A stretch of DNA of 5,083 bases from an uncultured Pseudomonadota bacterium (GTDB taxonomy: Bacteria > Pseudomonadota > Alphaproteobacteria > Rs-D84). Below are positions 1 to 5,083 of this stretch, piece by piece; the stretch's first letter is position 1; each line of letters starts with the position of its first letter. The stretch covers positions 1 to 5,083 of the forward strand of contig CALYRP010000062.1 in assembly GCA_945483255.1 (NCBI GenBank). Direction: 5' to 3'. The translations under genes and the position numbers were made by a program. The notes under the pieces were generated by a model. It ran no database searches and had not been told where the DNA came from. It saw only the letters and a program-made list of their open reading frames with translations.

Positions 1-17
1 AGTAAAAATAAAAAACA

Positions 18-46
18 TTGCACACAGACCTTTTCTTTGGTACTAT
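18..46 (+). promoter_or_regulatory. Candidate sigma-70-type promoter for the olsB-olsA-proS unit
   Basis: A TTGCAC -35-like hexamer (18-23) lies 17 bp before a TACTAT -10-like hexamer (41-46). The -10 is preceded by TGG, giving an extended -10 (TGn). The predicted start would lie near 53, leaving a leader of about 25 nt that carries the olsB ribosome binding site. The region is AT-rich, so chance matches are easy; the -35 matches the consensus at 4 of 6 positions and the -10 at 4 of 6. The true upstream context is cut off at the window edge. Confidence 0.45.
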
Positions 47-76
47 TTTATCTGTACATTATAAAGGAAATATATT

Positions 77-1045
77 ATGGCTATAAAAGTTCGTGACTAT
101 GAAGTCCGTTTAACACGTACAAAAGAAGAACGCAAACAGGTTCGTCAATTGCGTTATAATGTTTTCTGTTTGGAAGAAAACGCATCCGCAACCGAAGAAC
201 AAAAAAACCTGGGCGAAGAATACGATTCTTATGATACGTATGCTGATTATATGGCGGTTTTTCACAATAATAAAATTGTTGGAACATATCGTATTATTGA
301 CCGTGATGCTGCTGAAAAAATGGGTGGTTTTTATACCGAACGCGAATATAATTTATCAAAAATAAAACGTGTAAAAGGCAATATTGCAGAAATGTCACGC
401 GCATGCGTTGATGCAGAATACCGCGAAAATGGTTTGGTTATGCGCTTGCTTTGGGCGGGCCTTGGCGAATATGTTGTAAAACGCAAAATTGCTATATTAT
501 TTGGTGTTCCATCTTGGGTCGGAACAAAACCAGCGCAATCAGCCCAAGCGATTTCTTATATTTATTATAATCATCTTTCGCCATCTCATTTACGTGCAAC
601 AGTTTTGAAAGAAAACTTGGATCCAAGTATTGATCCACGTATGACACAAATGAATATATTACCTCGTGTTTTCGTTGACGAAGAAGAAGCAAAAAAACAA
701 ATGACACCATTAATCAAAGGTTATTTGCGCCTTGGTGCAACATTTGGTCGTGGCGTGTTTATTGACAAAGGATTTGGAACATATGATTTATTCGTAATGT
801 TACAAACAAAAGACATTGATAAAACATATCAAAAACATTTCACCGGTTCTGAAAACGCGTTTGACGATTTGGCAACAAAAGAAGGCCCATTGCATGTCTT
901 GGGTAAAATTATTATGTCGCCAATTACTGGAACAGCAAAAGCAATTCGTGCATTCGCAGAATTGTTTATGCGCGAAGATGCGGATGATATTGAATATATC
1001 GACAAAGAAAGTTCAGAAGAAGAATCTGAAAAACAAGGCGAATAA
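77..1045 (+). CDS. olsB: OlsB-like N-acyltransferase (ornithine lipid synthesis, step 1)
   Basis: This 322-residue protein belongs to the GNAT-related OlsB family, which transfers a 3-hydroxyacyl chain from acyl-ACP to the alpha-amino group of ornithine to give lyso-ornithine lipid at the inner membrane. Family landmarks seen: the N-terminal LRYNVF (25-30), the acidic EEYDSYD stretch (47-53), IVGTYRI (67-73), the GFYTEREYNL segment (84-93), EMSRACVDAEYR (105-116), LFGVPSWVGT (141-150) and the C-terminal LIKGYLRLGA (212-221) followed by a D-x-x-FGTYDLFV segment (230-240). No signal peptide or membrane helix is visible. After the core ends near residue 255 there is an extra tail of about 67 residues with a hydrophobic/amphipathic part (272-298) and a very acidic end (300-322). 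The ATG is preceded by AAAGGA (63-68) at good spacing. The acyl acceptor could be an amino acid other than ornithine; sequence alone does not settle this. It heads a tight cluster with olsA, 4 nt downstream. Confidence 0.87.
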   Translation: MAIKVRDYEVRLTRTKEERKQVRQLRYNVFCLEENASATEEQKNLGEEYDSYDTYADYMAVFHNNKIVGTYRIIDRDAAEKMGGFYTEREYNLSKIKRVKGNIAEMSRACVDAEYRENGLVMRLLWAGLGEYVVKRKIAILFGVPSWVGTKPAQSAQAISYIYYNHLSPSHLRATVLKENLDPSIDPRMTQMNILPRVFVDEEEAKKQMTPLIKGYLRLGATFGRGVFIDKGFGTYDLFVMLQTKDIDKTYQKHFTGSENAFDDLATKEGPLHVLGKIIMSPITGTAKAIRAFAELFMREDADDIEYIDKESSEEESEKQGE

Positions 1046-1049
1046 AAAA

Positions 1050-1859
1050 ATGAAAATTCGCAAGCAAAATATTTTCAACACAATTTGGGCAATGGTTAAA
1101 TTTATTGTCGCATGGATATACGTGCTTATAAACGCAATTGTTTTGTGTTTTATACCACGTGGCAATTTTTCTGTGAAATACATGAAAGTTTTCATGCGTC
1201 AATTTAACTGGTTTATGGGTGTAACATATAAAGTCAAAGGGAAACTTTCACAAAAACGCCCCCTGCTTTGTGTATGTAATCATATATCACTTTTTGAAAT
1301 ATCAACAATGGCTGCGGCATTTGGCGGTTCTTTCTTTGCAAAAAAAGATGTTGAATCATGGCCGTTGATTGGTTGGATGGCAAAAAAATTTGGTGTTGTA
1401 TTTATTGACAGACGGCCATCACATGCGCTTGAAGCCTTGGACGCAATCAAACACGAACTGGATACTGTTGATTATCCATTATTTATTTTTCCCGAAGGAA
1501 CATCTACAAATGGTGCATATGTAAAACAATTCAAAAGTTCTATGTTTGATGTCGTTGAAAAAACAGGCGTAAGTGTTCAACCTGTGGTTGTTCATTATCG
1601 TTTAAGAGACGGCACAAAAATAAACGATGAAGATTTGGCAAATCATTATGCTTATTTTGCCAATAAAAAAATGGATTGTGGCCCATTGTGTAAAATTGAA
1701 CGCAGTGCATTTATGCAGGTCTTTCACATCATGATGTTGGGTGGATTTATGGTTGAAATAGAGGTTTTACCTATTCCTGATTTAACAGGTATGGACAGAA
1801 AACAAATGGCAGATACCCTGCACAAAATAATTTCAGACAAATATATGCAAAATAAATAA
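1050..1859 (+). CDS. olsA: OlsA-like lyso-ornithine lipid O-acyltransferase (PlsC family)
   Basis: This 269-residue protein is a PlsC/LPLAT-family acyltransferase. Next to olsB its likely role is to esterify the hydroxyl of the 3-hydroxyacyl chain of lyso-ornithine lipid, finishing the aminolipid in the inner membrane. Seen: a hydrophobic N-terminal helix (about 8-35), motif I NHISLFE (77-83), a motif II region ending in VVFIDRR (116-122), motif III FPEGTST (147-153) and the motif IV-like VQPVVVHY (176-183). Motif I reads H-x4-E, where the common form is H-x4-D. The ATG at 1050 is chosen because the reading frame extends open upstream to an ATG at 816, but that part lies wholly inside olsB in another frame and does not look like family sequence. 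A weak AAGG (1035-1038) lies inside the end of olsB, only 4 nt separate the genes, and translational coupling is likely. A general 1-acylglycerol-3-phosphate acyltransferase is the alternative; position next to olsB favours OlsA. Confidence 0.84.
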   Translation: MKIRKQNIFNTIWAMVKFIVAWIYVLINAIVLCFIPRGNFSVKYMKVFMRQFNWFMGVTYKVKGKLSQKRPLLCVCNHISLFEISTMAAAFGGSFFAKKDVESWPLIGWMAKKFGVVFIDRRPSHALEALDAIKHELDTVDYPLFIFPEGTSTNGAYVKQFKSSMFDVVEKTGVSVQPVVVHYRLRDGTKINDEDLANHYAYFANKKMDCGPLCKIERSAFMQVFHIMMLGGFMVEIEVLPIPDLTGMDRKQMADTLHKIISDKYMQNK

Positions 1860-1877
1860 AAAATAGAGTGATAAAAA

Positions 1878-3314
1878 ATGAAAACAGCAATAACACCAAC
1901 AAGAGAAGAAAATTTTAACGAATGGTATCAAAATTTAATTACAGCTGCTGATTTGGCAGAAAATTCGCCTGTGCGCGGATGCATGACGATTAAACCATAT
2001 GGATGGGCGATATGGGAATTAATGCGCGACGAAATGGATAAACGCATCAAGGCAAATGGTGTATTAAATGCAAACTTTCCGTTATTAATACCTATCGATT
2101 TCTTTAACAAAGAAGCAGAACACGTTGCAGGATTCGCAAAAGAATGTGCGGTTGTCACACACCACAGACTTAAAATGATTGACGGTAAATTACAACCAGA
2201 CCCTGATGCGGAATTAACAGAACCTTATGTTATTCGTCCAACATCCGAAACAATTATTGGTGAAGCCATGTCGCGTTGGGTTCAATCATATCGTGATTTG
2301 CCATTAAAATTAAATCAATGGGTTAACGTTATGCGTTGGGAAATGCGCCCAAGATTATTCTTGCGCACTGCTGAATTCAACTGGCAAGAAGGACACAATG
2401 TATTTGCCACACACGAAGAATCAAATGCAGACGCGCGCAAAATGCATAAAATGTATGCTGAATATATGGCAAATGTTTTGGCTATTCCTGTTATTATGGG
2501 TGAAAAAACACCAGAAGAAAGATTTGCAGGTGCAGATCACACATATACTGTTGAACAAATCATGCAAGATGGCAAGGCTTTACAGGCTGGAACATCACAT
2601 GATTTGGGGCAACATTTTGCAAAATCTTTTGGTATTCAATATCTTGGCACTGATGGTAAATTAAGTCATGCATGGACAACATCTTGGGGAACATCAACAC
2701 GTATGATGGGTGGACTGTTCATGACACATTCAGATGACGATGGTCTGGTATTACCACCAGCGGTTGCACCATATCAAATTGTTGTTATTCCAATTACACG
2801 TGATGAAAATGCATCGACATTAAACACATACGCAAATGAAATTGGCGAAAAATTACGCGCCAACGGTATTCGTGTCTTGGTTGATGATTCTGATGCACGC
2901 GCACCAGATAAAATGTGGAAATGGATTAAACGCGGTGTGCCATTACGTGTTGAAATTGGTGCCAAAGAAATGGATGAAAAAACATTAACAATCACACGTC
3001 GTGATTTGGGTAAATCATCAAAAACAACTGTAAGTGTCGACCATTTCTTGAACGATGCGAAAAATATGCTGGACACAATTCAACATGATATGTTGAAAGC
3101 AGTTGAAGCACGCAACAAAACAATGATTACAGATATCAACAGTTTAAAAGAACTGGAATCTGCATTGGAATCTGGCAAAATTGGATTTTTCCGTATGAAA
3201 TATAATCAAACCACAAATGATGAATTTGACGGTTTGATTGAAAAATATAAAATCAGCCGACGCTGTCTGGATGACAAAGATCCAAGTTATGTCTTTGTTG
3301 CAAAATCATATTAA
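1878..3314 (+). CDS. proS: Prolyl-tRNA synthetase, eukaryotic/archaeal-like class
   Basis: This 478-residue class II aminoacyl-tRNA synthetase charges tRNA-Pro with proline in the cytoplasm. Class-defining stretches seen: SPVRGCMTIKPYGWAIWE (30-47), FPLLIP (67-72), AEHVAGFAKE (80-89), the RPTSETIIG proline-binding loop (120-128), motif 2 RWEMRPRLFLRTAEF (153-167) followed by WQEGHN, GTSHDLGQHFAKSFGI (238-253), motif 3 around STRMMGG (273-279) and HSDDDGLVLPP (284-294). An anticodon-binding domain covers about 298-400, and a C-terminal domain of about 75 residues ends in a terminal tyrosine (VAKSY). The bacterial-type editing insertion between motifs 2 and 3 is absent. This pattern is the ProS type 3 group shared with archaea, eukaryotes and some bacteria. 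The C-terminal domain has one cysteine only (Cys463), so the zinc site usual in many members is not intact. The gene follows olsA by 18 nt with a weak purine-rich ribosome binding site (AGAG near 1865-1868), suggesting cotranscription. A strong terminator follows its stop. Confidence 0.96.
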   Translation: MKTAITPTREENFNEWYQNLITAADLAENSPVRGCMTIKPYGWAIWELMRDEMDKRIKANGVLNANFPLLIPIDFFNKEAEHVAGFAKECAVVTHHRLKMIDGKLQPDPDAELTEPYVIRPTSETIIGEAMSRWVQSYRDLPLKLNQWVNVMRWEMRPRLFLRTAEFNWQEGHNVFATHEESNADARKMHKMYAEYMANVLAIPVIMGEKTPEERFAGADHTYTVEQIMQDGKALQAGTSHDLGQHFAKSFGIQYLGTDGKLSHAWTTSWGTSTRMMGGLFMTHSDDDGLVLPPAVAPYQIVVIPITRDENASTLNTYANEIGEKLRANGIRVLVDDSDARAPDKMWKWIKRGVPLRVEIGAKEMDEKTLTITRRDLGKSSKTTVSVDHFLNDAKNMLDTIQHDMLKAVEARNKTMITDINSLKELESALESGKIGFFRMKYNQTTNDEFDGLIEKYKISRRCLDDKDPSYVFVAKSY

Positions 3315-3317
3315 AAC

Positions 3318-3343
3318 AAACGGGGATTAAACCCCGTTTTTTT
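3318..3343. terminator. Bidirectional Rho-independent terminator between proS and the convergent gene
   Basis: AAACGGGG (3318-3325) pairs perfectly with CCCCGTTT (3332-3339) around the six-base loop ATTAAA. On the plus strand the stem runs into seven Ts (3337-3343), and it begins 3 nt after the proS stop. On the minus strand the same stem is followed by TTTGTTTTAAT, so it can end the convergent gene as well. That gene's TAA (3342-3344) sits inside the plus-strand T-tract. Confidence 0.9.
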
Positions 3344-4082
3344 ATTTGCACGCCATAATTATATTTTGCATCAATGCATATTCATTGGCACTGCGCGAAT
3401 TTAATATAACTGTATTTTTTGCACCAATTAAAAATCCAATTCCATACCAATCATTACTTAATACGGTCAAAGATTTTAAAATTGCATTTCCGGTATTTAT
3501 ATTATCAACAATTATTATATCTGCCGTTTTGCCGGATATGTGTTTTTCATTACGAACATGTGAATCCAGCGCAACATCCAATTGTTCAATTCGTAATGTA
3601 TCTTTTTCAAAATCTTTTTTGTTTGTTTCATACCACGAATGCAATAACGGTGATATTTTTGTATTTGTATCACCACCCGCAGATATCAACGATATAATTG
3701 GTTGTTTATTAAATAAATTTTCAAACAAATCTTTCGCATTTTCTACAATATGCATTAATTGGTTTTCATCAGGTATTGGAACACATGCTGCATCACTTAA
3801 AATAAATGGCGCGCGATTGTCAGATTTATTAAACAACATAAAACAGTGTGTTAAATAAAACTTTTCAGATGTTAATTTTTTATTAATCGCAATTACACGA
3901 CGAATAAAATCATCACTGTGTATATCACATTTCATAAGAATAAATTCATCATTTGCATTTGGTAAATCGTCCATATCTGATGCTTGTTCCCAACCCGCAA
4001 TATTTGGACATTCACGCATTGCGCTTTCAATTGCATTTTTATATTTATCCGTCACATTTCCAAAACACAGAATTTTTTTCAT
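3342..4082 (-). CDS. Compact phosphate acetyl/butyryltransferase-family protein
   Basis: This 246-residue protein resembles the PTA/PTB family, enzymes that exchange acyl groups between CoA and phosphate in the cytoplasm. The similarity is clearest in the second half. FILSDAAC (93-100) matches the family's F-L-T-D-x-A segment. DVALDSHV (169-176) matches the G-P-L-A-x-D segment. SGKTADIIIVDNINTGN (183-199) matches the well-conserved G-K-A-D-I...P-N-I-E-T-G-N block. GFLIGAKNTVILNSRS (216-231) matches the closing G-x-x-x-G...P-V-x-L-T-S-R block, which keeps the catalytic-site SR pair (229-230). An early FILMKC (47-52) may be the remnant of the M-K-G motif. The protein is about 50 residues shorter than typical phosphotransbutyrylases (about 300), mainly in the first domain, and several glycines and prolines of the motifs are changed. 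Activity and acyl substrate are therefore uncertain. No acyl kinase partner lies in the window. The ATG is preceded by CAAAGGA (4089-4095 region, minus strand) at good spacing. It converges on proS and diverges from ldh. Confidence 0.72.
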   Translation of the reverse strand: MKKILCFGNVTDKYKNAIESAMRECPNIAGWEQASDMDDLPNANDEFILMKCDIHSDDFIRRVIAINKKLTSEKFYLTHCFMLFNKSDNRAPFILSDAACVPIPDENQLMHIVENAKDLFENLFNKQPIISLISAGGDTNTKISPLLHSWYETNKKDFEKDTLRIEQLDVALDSHVRNEKHISGKTADIIIVDNINTGNAILKSLTVLSNDWYGIGFLIGAKNTVILNSRSANEYALMQNIIMACK

Positions 4083-4101
4083 ATTTTTTCCTTTGGGATT
4101 G

Positions 4102-4131
4102 ATGCTAGCAAAATATAAATGTTTTTATCAA
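4102..4131 (-). promoter_or_regulatory. Candidate promoter for the PTB-like gene
   Basis: Read on the minus strand, TTGATA (4131-4126; 5 of 6 matches to TTGACA) is followed after 18 bp by TAGCAT (4107-4102; 4 of 6 matches to TATAAT) with an upstream TGC, giving an extended -10. The predicted start near 4095 leaves a very short leader that would begin at the ribosome binding site. A second AT-rich -10 candidate, TATATT (4117-4112), has no good -35. Confidence 0.45.
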
Positions 4132-4150
4132 ATACTTTTTATGCTATAAT
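4122..4150 (+). promoter_or_regulatory. Candidate extended -10 promoter for ldh
   Basis: A perfect TATAAT (4145-4150) is preceded by TGC (4142-4144), giving a full extended -10 element. The -35 side is weak: TTTTTA (4122-4127) at 17 bp, or TTATCA (4125-4130) at 14 bp. An extended -10 with weak -35 is a common arrangement, sometimes helped by an activator. Predicted start is near 4157, leaving about 15 nt of leader that contains AGAGG (4161-4165). Confidence 0.65.
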
Positions 4151-4171
4151 CAGAATGACAAGAGGTACAAT

Positions 4172-5083
4172 ATGAAAATAGCAATCATTGGTGTTGGTTC
4201 GGTCGGTTCTGCGGTTGCGACTGCGGTTCAAAATACAGGATTGGCACATGAAATCGTTTTATTTGACCGCGACGGAATTCGCGCACGCGCGGCCGCCGAA
4301 GATTTAGGGCACGCGTCTGCATTTTCTTATGATATAAAAATCAGCGCAGCCAGTAATTATCGCGCAATACGTGGATCTGAAATTGTAATTGTTGCCGCCG
4401 GTGCCAATCAAAAGCCAGGGGAAACGCGCACAGATTTATTACAAAAAAACGCAGCGGTTATTTCAGATATTATTCCACGTGTCATGGCAAATGTAGATGC
4501 AAAACGTGTAAAAATTATTATTGTCACAAATCCATTGGATGTAATGGTTATGTTGGCACAAAAATTATCTAAATTGCCGGCATCGCGCGTTATCGGAACT
4601 GGAACAATGTTGGATTCCGCGCGTCTTAAAATTATATTATCACGTCAATTAAGTGTATCAACACGATCAATCAATGCATACGTATTGGGCGAACATGGTG
4701 ATTCATCTGTTGTGAATTGGGAATCTGTATATGTTGGCGGAATAAAACTGGATGATTTTTGCAAACAAACAAAAATATCCTTGCCACAAACAACACGTAA
4801 AACAATTGAACATCGTGTCCGCAATGCAGCGTACGAAATAATTCGCGGACGCGGCGCAACATGGGACGGTATTGGTGGCGCGGTGGCTGATTTATTACAC
4901 GCAATTATCAATGATGAAAAACGAATACTTACAACATCTATTGTTGACGGCGTTGGAAAATCTGCAGTTGCGATGTCTTTGCCACGCGTTGTCGGTGAAA
5001 TGGGCGTGATACAAAATCTGCATACAAAATTAAGTCAAAGCGAATCTGCCGATTTACACAAAAGTGCTAAAATAATTCGCAAA
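4172..5083 (+). CDS. ldh: L-lactate dehydrogenase (3' end cut by window edge)
   Basis: This NAD-dependent 2-hydroxyacid dehydrogenase of the LDH/MDH superfamily likely reduces pyruvate to L-lactate in the cytoplasm, regenerating NAD. 304 codons are present with no stop; family members are about 310-320 residues, so only the last few are missing. Seen: Rossmann motif GVGSVG (7-12), an acidic Asp32 at the end of the second strand (NAD preference), the specificity loop AGANQKPGETR (76-86) with Gln80 and Arg86, TNPLDV (119-124) with Asn120, GTMLDSARL (144-152) with Asp148 and Arg151, GEHGDSS (173-179) with catalytic His175, and GATWDGIG (228-235) with Thr230. Gln at the specificity position is the lactate signature; malate dehydrogenases carry Arg there. 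The ATG is supported by AGAGG (4161-4165) six bases upstream and by its closeness to the Rossmann motif. It is divergent from the PTB-like gene. The first third is noticeably richer in GCG/CGC codons than neighbouring genes. Confidence 0.93.
   Translation, partial: MKIAIIGVGSVGSAVATAVQNTGLAHEIVLFDRDGIRARAAAEDLGHASAFSYDIKISAASNYRAIRGSEIVIVAAGANQKPGETRTDLLQKNAAVISDIIPRVMANVDAKRVKIIIVTNPLDVMVMLAQKLSKLPASRVIGTGTMLDSARLKIILSRQLSVSTRSINAYVLGEHGDSSVVNWESVYVGGIKLDDFCKQTKISLPQTTRKTIEHRVRNAAYEIIRGRGATWDGIGGAVADLLHAIINDEKRILTTSIVDGVGKSAVAMSLPRVVGEMGVIQNLHTKLSQSESADLHKSAKIIRK

Larger units (their letters stand above)
4083..4171. promoter_or_regulatory. Divergent intergenic control region between the PTB-like gene and ldh
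   Basis: This 89-bp spacer holds both start regions. It contains both ribosome binding sites, overlapping promoter candidates on the two strands, and a perfect 8-bp palindrome TGCTAGCA (4103-4110), which overlaps the minus-strand -10 candidate. An operator role for the palindrome is possible but unsupported. No terminator-like hairpin or riboswitch-like fold is evident. Confidence 0.6.

Noticed and set aside
816..1049. Possible 78-residue N-terminal extension of OlsA starting at 816
   Set aside because: It lies entirely inside olsB in another frame, shows no PlsC-family similarity, and the ATG at 1050 gives the expected protein start right before the N-terminal hydrophobic helix.
2774..3076. 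100-codon minus-strand open frame inside proS
   Set aside because: Antisense to the conserved anticodon-binding domain of ProRS; no recognisable domain and no supporting start signals.
1043..3344. Possible altered genetic code, since all four visible stop codons are TAA
   Set aside because: Trp is encoded by TGG in all genes, no in-frame TGA was noted, and TAA preference is expected in AT-rich DNA; four stops are too few to conclude anything.
3346..3858. 170-codon open frame on the plus strand opposite the PTB-like gene
   Set aside because: It is antisense to a gene with recognisable family motifs and a good ribosome binding site; the translation has no family resemblance and its start lies just past the terminator without a Shine-Dalgarno site.
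4126..4139. Possible FNR-type anaerobic control site in the ldh intergenic region
   Set aside because: Only one half-site (TTGAT on the minus strand) is present; the other half does not match ATCAA at the required spacing.
4645..4911. Minus-strand open frames inside ldh
   Set aside because: They are antisense to the strongly conserved LDH active-site region and two overlap each other in different frames, typical of shadows.
4172..5083. Malate dehydrogenase as the identity of the last gene
   Set aside because: The specificity position is Gln80 in the loop AGANQKPGETR, the lactate dehydrogenase signature; malate dehydrogenases have Arg there.

Overview
The window is AT-rich, densely coded DNA holding five protein genes and no RNA genes, mobile elements, CRISPR arrays or long empty stretches. 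Gene content (an OlsB/OlsA pair, Gram-negative-style Shine-Dalgarno sites, NAD-type lactate dehydrogenase) points to a Gram-negative bacterium. An AT-rich, possibly host-associated or fermentative alphaproteobacterium is my best guess, from the olsB-olsA order and the style of the proteins. That placement is inference, not something the sequence proves.

Left part (1-3314, + strand): a short leader with a plausible extended -10 promoter is followed by three tightly packed genes that look like one transcription unit. olsB (GNAT-like N-acyltransferase, 77-1045) and olsA (lyso-lipid O-acyltransferase, 1050-1859) carry out the two successive acylations that make ornithine-type, phosphorus-free aminolipids. 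proS (1878-3314) encodes a prolyl-tRNA synthetase of the eukaryotic/archaeal-like class rather than the class usual in proteobacteria. A strong hairpin terminator at 3318-3343 ends the unit and also serves the convergent gene on the other strand.

Right part (3342-5083): a minus-strand gene (3342-4082) encodes a compact, divergent member of the phosphate acetyl/butyryltransferase family. Across an 89-bp divergent intergenic region, a plus-strand gene starting at 4172 encodes L-lactate dehydrogenase with all the usual catalytic residues; it runs off the right edge. The two share overlapping back-to-back candidate promoters. LDH and a phosphotransacylase-like enzyme together suggest a fermentative or microaerobic metabolism.

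I see no clearly new multi-gene system. The points most worth a second look are the class of the ProRS and its eroded C-terminal zinc site, the shortened phosphotransacylase-like protein, the HX4E variant of the OlsA catalytic motif, and the divergent ldh control region.
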